64,000 nucleotides of DNA from Calothrix sp. MO_167.B12 (GCA_030066045.1 JASJCJ010000029.1:1-64000); one strand, 5' to 3'; counted from the first letter of the stretch, positions 19,052 to 28,616 are shown. Notes: generated by a model from the letters alone, not told the origin. Numbers and translations are program-made.

Positions 19052-19180
19052 CTAGTACTTGACCACATTAATTTTGATGGGCAGCTGTAGTGCGGGCATC
19101 TTGCCCGCTTTTTGTCAACAGGGAGCGAGACGCTCCCACTACATTTTTTACCCTTCAGAATTAATGTGGCGGAACACTAG
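19052..19180. mobile_element. MITE with CTAGT...CCACATTAATT ends
   Basis: A 129-bp element: left end CTAGTACTTGACCACATTAA, right end TTAATGTGGCGGAACACTAG, giving inverted repeats of about 30 bp that extend into TTTGATGGG/CCCTTCAGAA. Inside are two hairpins, GCGGGCATCTTGCCCGC and GGGAGCGAGACGCTCCC. The element lies between argJ and the convergent amidase gene; nothing else is seen in 19014-19341. Confidence 0.75.
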
Positions 19181-19341
19181 TTGAGGTAGATGGGTAGGGA
19201 ACATCAGAGTAATAGTTTTATACACTACAAGATTGTGGATGCTGTGCCCTTACCAAGAATGTATGTGTCGCAAACATTCTTGGAATTGGTATTATGAATT
19301 AACCAAAAACTGATGTAGCAACGCCTGGAAAATCCAAAATA

Positions 19342-20649
19342 CTAACGGGTGCTACTAAACCACTCAACAATGCCATCCGCCAACACCATCGCTAGATTTT
19401 GCTGCTCGTAGGGATCTATAATCCATTGCAATTCTTCAGGATTGCTCAAATAACCCAACTCCAACAATAACGATGGAGCAATTGTAGGCCGAGCTAATGC
19501 CAGATTTTTCCAACGTACCCCATCAGAAGGTCTGCCTAAATTTTGTACCATATACTTTTGTAAAAATTTCGCCATCCCCAAAGCCTGGGGATGATACCAA
19601 TAAGTACCTACACCCTGGACTTGTTTACCACTCCTGACTGTATTAGCATGATTATAATGGATAGAAAGAGCGATCGCAGGTTCAATGGTGTTAATTCTAG
19701 CAATGCGATTGGCTAAGGATAATTCTACATCATCCTCTCTAGTCAAATATACCACTGCCCCCCGCAGTTCCAACTGCTCTCGCAACAACTTCGTCACAAT
19801 TAAGTTAACATCCTTTTCCAAATAACCTTCTGGGCTTTTCGCTCCTGAATCTATCCCCCCATGTCCAGGATCGAGAACAATTTTGATCCCAGATAAAGGT
19901 CCACGAAGTCCAGAGACGGGGGTAAATGTGGGTGTAAAGGGAGAATGACGCAGGGTCAAAATGAGCTTATTTTCCTCATATTTCAGCTTGTAACCCCATT
20001 GTTGGATATTTTTGAGGTTTAAAGTATATTTAACCCTTCTTGTCTCCTCTTGCTGCCAAAAAATGCGGGAAATGATCGGATCGTTGTTGATGGTAACAAT
20101 ATTATTCTTCGCAGTGGTATTATGGAGAGTGAGAGTAAAAATGCGATCGCTCTGTTTGACACTGATGGGTACGGGAGTTCCTAAAGGGAATATTACCTCT
20201 GTCCTATCCTTTAATTTACGGTAAGATATATCACAAGCTAAAGTCTGGGGCGACATATTACTCATGGAAGTTTGCATTTCTTGACGATGAATCCAAGCAC
20301 CATAACCCAGACGCAACCAATCTCCCTTGATAGATGTGACTGTTGCTTTTGTCCCTTTGGGCAGGGGTGTAAGTCTAGTGGCTTCATCGTTGGGAGCGGT
20401 ACGAGTTATACCAGACTCCACAATTACTTCAGCAATTTGTACTGGTGTTTTTAAGTTAACAGCAGTTTCTTCCACACCGCAATTCTCAGTTTTTTGTATT
20501 TTAGATTGGGGTGTGGATTGGTTTGAGCCTATAAATATTAGTCCCAAACCCAGACATAATAATAAAACAATTAGTAACTGACGATAAATTGCGACATCAT
20601 CCCTAAGCAATAGTTGCTGTAGCAAATTCGCCAAACGACGGTGAGCCAT
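19342..20649 (-). CDS. N-acetylmuramoyl-L-alanine amidase (Amidase_3) with SH3-like domain
   Basis: A 435-residue membrane-anchored peptidoglycan amidase. One hydrophobic helix at residues 24-42 (LLIVLLLCLGLGLIFIG), a bacterial SH3-like domain at about 70-125 (VESGITRTAPNDEATRLTPLPKGTKATV region), a beta-rich AMIN-like region (about 135-235), then Amidase_3 (about 255-430). Zinc-site motifs are VLDPGHGG, the E in GYLEKDVNL, and IHYNHAN; the catalytic Glu is in LLLELGYLSNPEE. All present, so likely active. AmiC-type amidases of filamentous cyanobacteria drill septal nanopores for cell-cell communication; whether this paralogue does so cannot be told. Confidence 0.9.
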   Translation of the reverse strand: MAHRRLANLLQQLLLRDDVAIYRQLLIVLLLCLGLGLIFIGSNQSTPQSKIQKTENCGVEETAVNLKTPVQIAEVIVESGITRTAPNDEATRLTPLPKGTKATVTSIKGDWLRLGYGAWIHRQEMQTSMSNMSPQTLACDISYRKLKDRTEVIFPLGTPVPISVKQSDRIFTLTLHNTTAKNNIVTINNDPIISRIFWQQEETRRVKYTLNLKNIQQWGYKLKYEENKLILTLRHSPFTPTFTPVSGLRGPLSGIKIVLDPGHGGIDSGAKSPEGYLEKDVNLIVTKLLREQLELRGAVVYLTREDDVELSLANRIARINTIEPAIALSIHYNHANTVRSGKQVQGVGTYWYHPQALGMAKFLQKYMVQNLGRPSDGVRWKNLALARPTIAPSLLLELGYLSNPEELQWIIDPYEQQNLAMVLADGIVEWFSSTR

Positions 20650-20925
20650 ATAAATTAAATTGACAAAAACCTTGGCATTTTATTGTTGAGTATATTTTAA
20701 GCGAATAGAACTTACCCAACTGGAATATTTTTTCTGTAGGGGCACAGCATCCACAACATTCTTTCATAGGTTGTAAGCTGACTGATGCCGGGAAGGGAGT
20801 AAGAAAATGTCCTAATGTGATTTGGAACTGCTATAACTTTGCTCCGCTACTGTCAATTAACCCTCATTCTGAGAAAATTCATCACATAATGTAAAAGCTT
20901 GCCAGTATATGAAGAGGGTTTAACT

Positions 20926-21324
20926 ATGGCAGAAGTATCAGAAAATACATTAAAGGTTGCACACCAAGGATTTGCCAACCTACAACATGGTTTAGCAACC
21001 GGGGAGTGGGAGCCACTATTAGCAATGCTCTCCGAAGACTTTTGGTTTTGGTTCCCTGTGGGAGAGTATCATGGTTTAAATCATGGCAAACAAAGGGCTA
21101 AAGAATTTTTTACCCATGTCTCGGAAGTGTTTGGGAATAGCATCCGTCTGACTTCTATAGAAAGAATTACCAGTAATGAAACTACCGTAGTATTTGAATT
21201 TAGGGATGAAGGAATGTTGAAAGGAGAACCTTATAAAAATCGCATAGCTGTATCTTTTGATATCCGTGGGGAGCAAATATGTGGCTATCGGGAATATATG
21301 GGGAGTGATGGTAAATCTAATTAG
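20926..21324 (+). CDS. SnoaL-like / NTF2-fold protein
   Basis: A 132-residue soluble protein. The pattern LATGEWEPLLAMLSEDFWFWFPVGEYHGLNHGKQRAKEFF, followed by alternating strands (TTVVFEFRDEGMLKGEPYKNRIAVSFDI) and REYMG near the end, fits the SnoaL-like NTF2 fold. Members are varied in activity; none can be assigned. The ATG at 20926 (MAEVSEN) has GAGGG upstream and is preferred to a frame extending nine codons further. Monocistronic; the downstream sequence carries a TCAGTTATCAGTTA heptad remnant right after the stop. Confidence 0.7.
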   Translation: MAEVSENTLKVAHQGFANLQHGLATGEWEPLLAMLSEDFWFWFPVGEYHGLNHGKQRAKEFFTHVSEVFGNSIRLTSIERITSNETTVVFEFRDEGMLKGEPYKNRIAVSFDIRGEQICGYREYMGSDGKSN

Positions 21325-21688
21325 GATTGTCATTTCAGTTATCAGTTACCAGTTACCCCATCAATACATCGAAGAGCTAATGAGATAAGGAAAACATTTT
21401 TGACTCTCCACGGATGTAGCTTGCTTCCCCGTAGGGATATCCGGGGCTTGATGAGAGTCTATCTATTTTTTGATCATCAAAAAATAACCAATCACTTCAG
21501 AATGCAGGGGAGTACCCGAGCAAGTAGTTAGGGGATTACCCGAGCAAGTAGTTAGAGTGGGTAAAATTGGAGAATTTATTTTTTGGTATTTCCTCAATCG
21601 GGATTTCTAAATGCGCTAAGCAGAGCTATCCCGTAGGGGATTTCTTTCAGAAAGATTCATAAGTATTAACAAATCTTAATAATCAGTA
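21325..21688. repeat. Gap with a two-copy 24-bp tandem repeat
   Basis: TACCCGAGCAAGTAGTTAG occurs at 21513 and again at 21537 (24-bp period). A TCAGTTA heptad remnant is at 21332-21350. Nothing else is recognisable. Confidence 0.6.
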
Positions 21689-21786
21689 TATAGGACTACG
21701 CCTCCGCAGTTAGGACATTTCTAAATACTGAAACCCTTTGACGAATGCTGTTAAGAGTTAAGAGTTCCCTAGCGCGTAGTGCTATA
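21689..21786. mobile_element. MITE-like element, TATAGCGCTACGC family (second copy)
   Basis: Ends TATAGGACTACGC and GCGTAGTGCTATA. Interior GGACATTTCTAAATACTG and AACCCTTTGACGA match the 6551 copy in reverse. The right end is immediately followed by the TAA of the 69-residue gene, so the element sits exactly against a stop codon. Confidence 0.6.
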
Positions 21787-21996
21787 TTAGTCATCCACTA
21801 AACTCATTAAAGCTTGAAAATCAGAGTCTGGTGGCGACTTTATTTGCCTTTGTAACTCTACCAATTGACGTTTTAATCCTCTAGCGACATGAGGCATATT
21901 GCCTTCTAAAGCGATTTGCAGCTGACTTTGTTTGATTTTAATGCGTCGTTGTGTTTCCTGTTCCATGGATGTCGAATCGTGATGTTCAGCAATCAT
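21787..21996 (-). CDS. Small hypothetical protein, helical
   Basis: 69 residues, with a charged helical centre (EQETQRRIKIKQSQLQIAL and ARGLKRQLVELQRQIK) likely to form a coiled coil. I do not recognise a family. The start is supported by AGGAG eight bases before the ATG. A MITE abuts its stop codon. Confidence 0.55.
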   Translation of the reverse strand: MIAEHHDSTSMEQETQRRIKIKQSQLQIALEGNMPHVARGLKRQLVELQRQIKSPPDSDFQALMSLVDD

Positions 21997-22503
21997 GGAC
22001 TTACTCCTGGCAGTAAAAATGATATTGGCACTTAAGGTTCATCTGGTGACATCAACTAACCGCTTTCATTGCTAGAGAAAGCTTGAGAGCAGACTGTTTA
22101 CTCTCTGATCGAATAAAAACCAGATTAAACACTAGCAGCAATGTACCACATCTGTTAATCATTTATAACTATAGTTATATAAAAATTGGCAATTACCAAC
22201 TGCTGAACCTATATTTTCTAGGTATATAACGCGATGTGCAGGGTACATCAGAGAAGTTCCTTTCCTTTGCACAAAACTAGCACTTTGTCCCATTCATTTT
22301 GACGAGTTGCGGGTGTGAGCTATCCCCGACTTCTATCCTAGGAATCCCTACGATGTGCGGATATTGATTCAGAAGTCGGGGATATTTTAGCTAGCTAGGG
22401 AACAGGGAACAGGTAAGAGTATTTTCCATCCTTGGTGGTGAAATATGCTCGTGGAGAGTTTCGTGGAGAGTTAGCTTGATGAACTAATAAGATGCACCAC
22501 TAG
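21997..22503. other. Gap without a supported gene
   Basis: Contains short palindromic pieces (ATCCCCGACTTCT ... AGAAGTCGGGGAT around 22323-22384, an inverted repeat spanning about 60 bp) and a GGGAACA heptad pair. No coding frame is supported. Confidence 0.45.
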
Positions 22504-22609
22504 TTATACCAAATCAAAAAATGTTTGCGACAAATCCAATTGTAGTCCCACCGTAACCCCGCCCCTACAAATAAATCATGTGTTACATTCTTTTTTCAAA
22601 TTGGTATTA
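22504..22609. mobile_element. MITE, TAATACCAA family (copy 1)
   Basis: A 106-bp element: TTATACCAAATCAAAAAATG at one end and TTCAAATTGGTATTA at the other. Its reverse complement is nearly identical to the 106-bp copy at 38305-38410 and close to that at 62980-63085. All three have a GTAGGGGCGGGG-type centre. Confidence 0.75.
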
Positions 22610-22838
22610 CCAGGTTCACCTTGGGAATTAGAATATAAGGGCTTTGGCTCTGATTAAGAATAGTGCAAATTATCAGATGTTATATTGTGTTCGGTTAAAT
22701 ACTTGCTATTAAAACCACGGGCAAAGGGGTTTAGAGTCCAAAAATATAGAAATTTAAGGTTCTTACACTATGTCTTAAATTAAGGGTAATTTACCGGACA
22801 TTATATTACCCAATTATTTGTAAATCCCCTAACTAAAA

Positions 22839-22865
22839 AGCCTAGTTGTATAGAACAACTAGGCT
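22839..22865 (-). terminator. Intrinsic terminator of hspA
   Basis: An 11-bp perfect stem AGCCTAGTTGT/ACAACTAGGCT with a 5-base loop; on the minus strand it is followed by TTTTTAG. About 95 bp past the hspA stop. Confidence 0.75.
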
Positions 22866-22959
22866 ATCAATAAACTCACACAATCAAACTCACGAGGCAA
22901 TCAAATCATAGCTTGATCATCTGATAGAAATTGACATCAATCAATGAACCGACTAGCTA

Positions 22960-23400
22960 CTATAGATTGACTTTGACGACTTTTTGCTTTTCTACATCTA
23001 ATTTAGGTAGCGTCAAGTTCAAAACTCCATCTTTATATTCGGCGGAAACATTGTTATTTTGAATGTTTGTAGGTAGAGGAATTACACGATGGAATTTACC
23101 ATAGTAGAATTCGCTCTTAGTAAAGCCTTTTTCTTCAGTTTTACTTTCAGACTTTCTTTCTCCACTGATAGCAACACTATCTTCTGCGACTTGAATATCT
23201 AAGTCTTTAGCTTCCATCCCCGGAATTTCTAGCTTTAGATGAATAGCATCATCAGTTTCAGATATTTCCGCAGCAGGTACTTCCGAAAATTTTGTCCATT
23301 CTTTCCACCTTGTAATTGGTGAAAAATCATCAAACAAGCTGTTGAAACGACGTTCTAGAGTATCAATTTCTTTCCAGGGGTTGTAACGAACTAGTGCCAT
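22960..23400 (-). CDS. hspA: Small heat-shock protein (Hsp20)
   Basis: A 146-residue alpha-crystallin-type chaperone. N-terminal VRYNPWKEIDTLERRFNSLFDD; the alpha-crystallin domain runs from about residue 40 to 135 with KLEIPGMEAKDLDIQV, GERKSE, FHRVIPLP and YKDGVLNLTLPK; the C-terminal VVKV takes the place of the I-x-I anchor. It prevents aggregation of unfolded proteins and stabilises thylakoid membranes in cyanobacteria. Ribosome site GAGGGAGAT before the ATG. A perfect palindrome lies 44 bp upstream in the leader, and an intrinsic terminator follows. Confidence 0.93.
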   Translation of the reverse strand: MALVRYNPWKEIDTLERRFNSLFDDFSPITRWKEWTKFSEVPAAEISETDDAIHLKLEIPGMEAKDLDIQVAEDSVAISGERKSESKTEEKGFTKSEFYYGKFHRVIPLPTNIQNNNVSAEYKDGVLNLTLPKLDVEKQKVVKVNL

Positions 23401-23443
23401 ACATCTCCCTCTCTTTTTTTTAGAACTTTGTTTAACGGTTACA

Positions 23444-23459
23444 GCACTAAACTTAGTGC
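23444..23459 (-). promoter_or_regulatory. Palindrome in the hspA upstream region
   Basis: GCACTAA-AC-TTAGTGC, a perfect 7-bp inverted repeat 44 bp upstream of the hspA ATG. It could be an operator or a 5'-UTR hairpin. It is not a CIRCE element (no TTAGCACTC-N9-GAGTGCTAA), although GCACTAA resembles half of one. Confidence 0.4.
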
Positions 23460-23559
23460 CTTCATTCTTATATTATGTAAAATTATGCTGACTGCTATTT
23501 CGGTTCTTTTCACTCTATCAATGATGATTGCCGAACCGCAATTTAACATATATTGATCA

Positions 23560-24005
23560 AATCAGAGTCTGAAATCCTCGTTTTTCTGTAACTCACCTAT
23601 TGCTAGCCTTGTCAAAGTGGTTACAAGCATTCTAAAAGCAAATTGCACCCAAGCTCTCGTTACAAGGTTCTACCTTGTAATGAATTTGAGGAGGCTCTGC
23701 CTCCCCTAATGGGTTTCCAGGCAGAGCCTAGAAACGAGCGGAACTCCTCAAGGGCGCACGCAATGCGCCCCTAATCCGCGCTGATGAAATATTTTCAAGC
23801 TAGTCCCCCACGGGAAAATCCCACAACCTGCCGATGAAAATATCTCAAGTGCGGCTCCCACACCTAAGCTGTCAACTGTCAACCGTCAACTGTCAACTAT
23901 CAACTATTTTCAAGCTAGTCCCTCACGGGAAAATCTCACACCTAAGCTGTCAACCATCAACTAACAACTAACAACTAACAACTAACAACCATTTTCAAGT
24001 TAGTA
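23560..24005. repeat. Palindromic repeat mosaic between hspA and the small gene at 24010
   Basis: Begins with a fragment of the CACATCTTGCAC element (AGAGTCTGAAATCCTC...CTCACCTATTGC), then AGGCTCTGCCT palindromes, GGGCGCACGCAATGCGCCCC, two or three TATTTTCA...TGAAAATA units (23785, 23905, 23990), and CTGTCAA and CAACTAA heptads (23870-23985). Confidence 0.7.
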
Positions 24006-24009
24006 ATTT

Positions 24010-24189
24010 CTAATCTTCTGTTCTGGTGACAACAGCTTCCACAGTAGCCTTTCCCTTTTGTGAATCTACAGCCGTAATTGCCCAGCGTAAGGATTCCCCT
24101 TGTTTGGCTAGCTCTGTTGTAATGGCTTTTTCTAACTCAGTGGGGGTTTCCTGTAAATCTATCTCCGCAGTAATAAAGTGGGTAGTCAT
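24010..24189 (-). CDS. Small conserved-looking protein, 59 residues
   Basis: A short gene with convincing composition: it begins MTTHFITAEIDLQETPTELE and ends KATVEAVVTRTED, with a central ELAKQGESLRWAITAVD. The pattern is alternating strand-helix-strand with no low-complexity. Stop TAG at 24010-24012, start ATG at 24187-24189. I do not recognise the family; I have the impression of a cyanobacterial conserved small protein but cannot name it. A palindromic repeat unit starts five bases past the stop. Confidence 0.6.
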   Translation of the reverse strand: MTTHFITAEIDLQETPTELEKAITTELAKQGESLRWAITAVDSQKGKATVEAVVTRTED

Positions 24190-24544
24190 TGACTTTAATC
24201 CTCAGTTTTTTGTTTATAAGAAAGACTAGCTGAAAACCCTTGAGCCTGAGTCTCGAAGCTTGGCGCAGAGATTCAGGTGTGCTTTAGACAAGGGATGAAA
24301 GCTGTCAGAAGGCGTTTACGCCTCAGTGACATTTTATGGTAAGATTAACTTTAACAGGAACGGTAATCAACCTGTATAAAAACCCAACTGTCTAACGACA
24401 ATCTGTACCTTGACAATTGAGGATATGGTGTTCTATTCCATAGTTCTAGTTTCTGTCCAGGAATAGGTAAAATCTACCCTTCGGGAAGCCGCTTCGCGTC
24501 TACATGGGGACTAGACGATACAGAATTTTAGTAAAACAAATTTT
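24190..24544. other. Gap with hairpins, no gene
   Basis: CCTGAGTCTC/GAGATTCAGG (24245-24280) and AAGGCGTTTACGCCT (24318-24332) are possible stem-loops. No open frame is supported. Confidence 0.4.
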
Positions 24545-24686
24545 GGAACAATCCAACTACCCCCGGGCAGGGGGAAAGTCAACGCTTGAGGAGAGAACCA
24601 CCTCTGAGCTAGATACTGCAAGGGGTCTAGTTTAAGTGGACTCGTTGAACCAAGAATCTCCTCGCCTTTAGGCAGGAGAGTGTCAA
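24545..24686 (+). mobile_element. Orphan IS605-type right end / omega-RNA-like relic
   Basis: The 3' part, CCAAGAATCTCCTCGCC then TTTAGGCAGGAGAGTGTCAA, forms a hairpin and has the layout of right ends of cyanobacterial IS200/IS605 elements, where the tnpB-associated omega RNA is encoded. The upstream part contains further possible stems (CTACCCCC/GGGGG, ACCACCTCTGAG). No tnpB or tnpA remains beside it. A second relic is at 46511-46545. Confidence 0.5.
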
Positions 24687-24764
24687 AGTCAGCAGTTAGC
24701 TATGAGTTATTATTTATTCACTATTCATTACTAACTACCAACCATTAACAATAAGGTTAATTAC

Positions 24765-25085
24765 TTATTCTTGACCAAATTGCAATTGATAAACCGTATC
24801 TTCTTTTTCTGTTTCAATTTTTAAGTCAGAGCGAGGATAAGCCACACAAAGTAATACATAACCTTGCTTCTGTAGTTCCGGGTTTACACCCATACCATCG
24901 GTTTGATCAACTGTTCCACCGTTAGTGATTTTAGCAGCACAAGTGGTACAAACACCTGCATAACAAGAACTAGGAAGTTCTAAACCAGCCGCATGTGCCA
25001 CTGATAAGATGGTTTCATTGTCAGGAACTTGTAAAGTATGAATTGAACCTTGGTGTTGAAATTCAACAGTGTATGTTTTGGTCAT
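24765..25085 (-). CDS. Plant-type [2Fe-2S] ferredoxin
   Basis: A 106-residue soluble electron carrier. Cluster ligands C41, C46, C49 (SSCYAGVCTTCA) and C80 (VLLCVAYPRSD). The loop CYAGVCTTC differs from the photosynthetic PetF consensus CRAGACSTC, so this is likely a specialised paralogue with a different potential or partner. Monocistronic, with no obvious Shine-Dalgarno. No adjacent reductase or nif gene identifies the partner. Confidence 0.92.
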   Translation of the reverse strand: MTKTYTVEFQHQGSIHTLQVPDNETILSVAHAAGLELPSSCYAGVCTTCAAKITNGGTVDQTDGMGVNPELQKQGYVLLCVAYPRSDLKIETEKEDTVYQLQFGQE

Positions 25086-25426
25086 ATATAAAATAAGTGG
25101 GATGCAACAGACAAAGGATATATCTTATCTTAGTGAATAGGTGGAAATATTAGAATACCACCGACAAATAGGAATTTTTGGTAAAAGGCTTGAGCAGCGA
25201 AAATCGCTATACAGTAATAATTATAAGTCTTTGCTAGACAAAAACTGATAGTGCTGCTGTGGAAAACCAAAAGTCCTGTTTTTACGAACAGTAGTAATTA
25301 TTCCCATCGCCCGTACTAATTGCTGGTTAAGCCTATCTGTGAAGACTTGCGAGGGTAAATACCCACGGAACTAGGGAAGCGACTATTAACCATAGACAAA
25401 TTTTGGCTGAATAATTGGAGAGCATA
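25086..25426. other. Ferredoxin-acnB divergent promoter region
   Basis: About 340 bp between two divergent genes. No repeat element or recognised operator was seen; a GGAG ribosome site precedes acnB. Confidence 0.4.
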
Positions 25427-28033
25427 ATGCTGGAATCATACCGCAAACAAGTTGATGAAAGAGCAGCCCTAGGCATCCCCCCTTTACCATTAGACGCACA
25501 ACAAACATCCGCATTGTGCGAATTATTGAAAAATCCCCCGGTGGGTGAAGAAGAAGCATTACTGCATTTGTTGCGAGACAGAGTCCCCCCTGGAGTTGAT
25601 AGTGCGGCTTATGTCAAGGCTGGATTCTTAACTGGGGTTGCTAAAGGAGAAATTACTAGTCCCCTGGTTTCTCCTAAATATGCCATTGAGCTATTGGGAA
25701 CAATGTTGGGTGGCTATAATGTCCAATCCTTAATTGATTTACTCAAATCGTCACAGGAAGAACTTGCCCAAACCGCCGCTACAGCTCTAAAACACATTAC
25801 CCTAGTTTACGATGCTTACCACGATATTTTGGAATTAGCTGGTAATAATTCTTATGCTCAGGAAGTTGTAGACTCTTGGGCAAATGCCGAGTGGTTTACT
25901 TCCCGCCCCACTTTACCAGAAGCAATTACCGTTAGCATCTTTAAAGTTCCTGGGGAAACCAATACGGATGATTTATCCCCCGCAACCCACGCTACCACCC
26001 GCCCAGATATTCCCTTACACGCCTTGGCGATGTTAGAATCGCGGCAACCGGGAAGTTTAGAAACCATTGCCCAATTAAAACAAAAAGGATATCCCGTTGC
26101 CTATGTGGGAGATGTGGTAGGTACGGGTTCCTCGCGAAAATCAGCCATTAACTCTGTATTATGGCATCTAGGTAATGATATTCCCTTTGTCCCCAATAAG
26201 CGGGCTGGTGGGTATATTTTAGGTGGTTCTATTGCTCCAATTTTCTTTAACACCGCTGAAGATGCGGGTGCTTTACCCATTCAGTGTGATGTCACCAAGA
26301 TGGAAACGGGAATGGTAGTTACTATCTATCCCTACAAAGGAGAAATTACTAATGAAGCTGGGGAAGTCATTTCTACTTTTACCCTCAAGCCTGAAACTAT
26401 CTTAGATGAAGTCCGGGCTGGTGGACGCATTCCCTTATTAATTGGACGCAGTCTGACTGATAAAACTCGCCAAGCATTAAGTTTAGAAGCTAGTACCATC
26501 TTTAAACGCCCCACCCCACCTGCTGATACTGGTAAAGGCTACACCCTGGCACAGAAAATGGTAGGTAAAGCTTGTGGTTTACCAGGTGTTCGCCCAGGGA
26601 TGTCTTGTGAACCATTGATGACTACCGTTGGGTCCCAAGATACCACAGGACCAATGACTAGGGATGAATTAAAGGAATTGGCTTGTTTGGGTTTCTCTGC
26701 TGACTTAGTAATGCAGAGTTTCTGTCACACTGCTGCTTATCCTAAACCAGTGGATATTAAAACCCACCACCAACTACCTGACTTTTTCTCCCAACGGGGT
26801 GGGGTTGCCCTGCGCCCTGGAGATGGCATCATCCATTCGTGGTTAAACCGGATGCTGTTACCGGATACTGTCGGTACTGGTGGCGATTCTCACACCCGCT
26901 TTCCCCTAGGTATTTCTTTCCCCGCCGGTTCTGGTTTAGTGGCATTTGCGGGGGCTTTGGGGGTTATGCCTTTAGATATGCCGGAGTCGGTGTTAGTGCG
27001 CTTTAAAGGGGAGTTACAACCCGGTATTACCCTGCGAGATATTGTGAATGCTATTCCCTATGTAGCGATTCAAAAGGGTTTGTTAACGGTAGCCAAGGAA
27101 AACAAGAAAAATGTTTTCGCTGGGCGGATAATGGAAATTGAAGGCTTACCAGACTTAAAAGTTGAGCAAGCCTTTGAACTTACCGACGCGACAGCTGAAC
27201 GTTCCTGTGCAGGTTCTACCATTAAGTTAAGTACGGAGACAGTTGCTGAATATCTGCGTTCCAATGTTGCCTTGTTAAAGAACATGGTAGCGCGGGGTTA
27301 TGAAGATGCCCGTACTATTATGCGTCGCGTTGCCAAAATGGAAGAATGGTTGGTAAACCCAGAATTAATGACAGCAGATGGAGATGCAGAATATGCAGAA
27401 ATCATCGAAATTGATTTAAACCAAATCACAGAACCCATTGTCGCTGCCCCCAATGATCCGGATAATGTGAAATTATTATCAGAGGTAGTAGGGGACAAAG
27501 TTGATGAAGTTTTTATTGGTTCTTGTATGACCAATATAGGACATTATCGTGCTTCTGCGAAAGTGATGGAAGGTGCGGGTGCAGTTACTACCCGTCTGTG
27601 GGTATGTCCCCCCACACGTATGGATGAGAAACAACTGAAAGAAGAAGGGGTGTACGGTATTTTTGGTGCGGCTGGTGCGAGAACAGAAATGCCGGGATGT
27701 AGTTTATGTATGGGTAATCAAGCGCGGGTTGCAGATGGTGCGACGGTGTTTTCCACCTCTACGAGAAACTTCAATAATCGTATGGGTAAGGGGGCACAAG
27801 TGTATCTTGGTTCGGCGGAATTGGCAGCAGTTTGTGCGCTGTTAGGTAAGATGCCTTCTGTGCAAGAATATATGGATATTGTTGCTAAGAAAATTCATCC
27901 CTTTGCTGATGATTTGTATCGGTATTTGAACTTTGATCAAATTGCTGGTTTTGAGGATGAAGGTAGGGTAATTCCTTTGGAAGAAATGCCGAAGATTGAG
28001 GATATTTTGGGTATGCCAACTGCGGCGAAGTAA
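25427..28033 (+). CDS. acnB: Aconitate hydratase B
   Basis: An 868-residue AcnB that isomerises citrate and isocitrate with a [4Fe-4S] cluster. AcnB domain order: HEAT-like N-terminus ([20 protein letters not shown]), swivel domain early ([26 protein letters not shown]), then the catalytic domains ([38 protein letters not shown]). Cluster ligands by homology are C700 ([10 protein letters not shown]), C758 and C761 ([10 protein letters not shown]). Complete and normal length. The ATG at 25427 has TTGGAGAG upstream; a TTG four codons earlier is not needed. In cyanobacteria AcnB feeds 2-oxoglutarate, the nitrogen-status signal. Confidence 0.96.
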   Translation: MLESYRKQVDERAALGIPPLPLDAQQTSALCELLKNPPVGEEEALLHLLRDRVPPGVDSAAYVKAGFLTGVAKGEITSPLVSPKYAIELLGTMLGGYNVQSLIDLLKSSQEELAQTAATALKHITLVYDAYHDILELAGNNSYAQEVVDSWANAEWFTSRPTLPEAITVSIFKVPGETNTDDLSPATHATTRPDIPLHALAMLESRQPGSLETIAQLKQKGYPVAYVGDVVGTGSSRKSAINSVLWHLGNDIPFVPNKRAGGYILGGSIAPIFFNTAEDAGALPIQCDVTKMETGMVVTIYPYKGEITNEAGEVISTFTLKPETILDEVRAGGRIPLLIGRSLTDKTRQALSLEASTIFKRPTPPADTGKGYTLAQKMVGKACGLPGVRPGMSCEPLMTTVGSQDTTGPMTRDELKELACLGFSADLVMQSFCHTAAYPKPVDIKTHHQLPDFFSQRGGVALRPGDGIIHSWLNRMLLPDTVGTGGDSHTRFPLGISFPAGSGLVAFAGALGVMPLDMPESVLVRFKGELQPGITLRDIVNAIPYVAIQKGLLTVAKENKKNVFAGRIMEIEGLPDLKVEQAFELTDATAERSCAGSTIKLSTETVAEYLRSNVALLKNMVARGYEDARTIMRRVAKMEEWLVNPELMTADGDAEYAEIIEIDLNQITEPIVAAPNDPDNVKLLSEVVGDKVDEVFIGSCMTNIGHYRASAKVMEGAGAVTTRLWVCPPTRMDEKQLKEEGVYGIFGAAGARTEMPGCSLCMGNQARVADGATVFSTSTRNFNNRMGKGAQVYLGSAELAAVCALLGKMPSVQEYMDIVAKKIHPFADDLYRYLNFDQIAGFEDEGRVIPLEEMPKIEDILGMPTAAK

Positions 28034-28137
28034 TTAAGATGGGGTGCGTTAGGTTTTGTGTCTAACGTACTCCTGAATTTGTCTCACGCAAAGGCGCGAA
28101 GGCGCAAAGAAGAGTGCAGAGGATTTTTGTTTAGTAG

Positions 28138-28166
28138 GGTGCGTTATGGCTTGTGCCTAACGCACC
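28138..28166. repeat. GGTGCGTTA/TAACGCACC palindrome
   Basis: A 9-bp perfect stem around an 11-base spacer between acnB and xisH; a related fragment (TGCGTTAGG...CTAACGTAC) is at 28046-28070. This is a dispersed palindrome type rather than an assigned regulatory site. Confidence 0.5.
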
Positions 28167-28199
28167 GCACTAATCCCAATTTTTATTATCAGGGTGATA

Positions 28200-28616
28200 A
28201 TGCCAGCGAAAGATATTTACCATGATGCGGTTAAAAATGCTTTAATTAAGGATGGTTGGACAATTACAGCCGATCCTCATACTATCAGATATGAAGAAAT
28301 ACAATTATTTGCTGACTTACTTGCCGGTAGAATTTTAGAAGCTCAACGAGGTGAAGAACAAATTATTGTTGAAATCAAAAGTTTTGTGAGCCGTTCACCA
28401 ATGAGGGATTTTGAAACTGCATTAGGTCAATATATTATTTATCGAATATTCTCAAAATTTGTCTTTCCCCAGGCTAAAATTTATTTGGCGATTGGTCAAA
28501 ATATTTATGAGTCCTTTTTTACTCAAAAAGCTATTCAAAAAATTATAGAAGAAACTCAACTATTATTAATCATCGTCAACTTAACCAATGAGGAGATTAT
28601 TCAATGGATAAATTAG
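28200..28616 (+). CDS. xisH: XisH, fdxN-element excision controlling factor
   Basis: A 138-residue protein starting MPAKDIYHDAVKNALIKDGW, with YEEIQLFADLLAGRILEAQRGEEQIIVEIKSF and the PD-(D/E)xK-like ADLLA...IVEIKSF spacing of the XisH family, which looks like a nuclease-fold protein. In Anabaena XisH and XisI are required, with XisF, for excision of the fdxN element during heterocyst development; the biochemical role is unsettled. Many cyanobacteria carry several xisHI pairs with no fdxN element beside them, as here. It overlaps xisI by 13 bp. Start at ATG 28200 with AGGG upstream. Confidence 0.92.
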   Translation: MPAKDIYHDAVKNALIKDGWTITADPHTIRYEEIQLFADLLAGRILEAQRGEEQIIVEIKSFVSRSPMRDFETALGQYIIYRIFSKFVFPQAKIYLAIGQNIYESFFTQKAIQKIIEETQLLLIIVNLTNEEIIQWIN

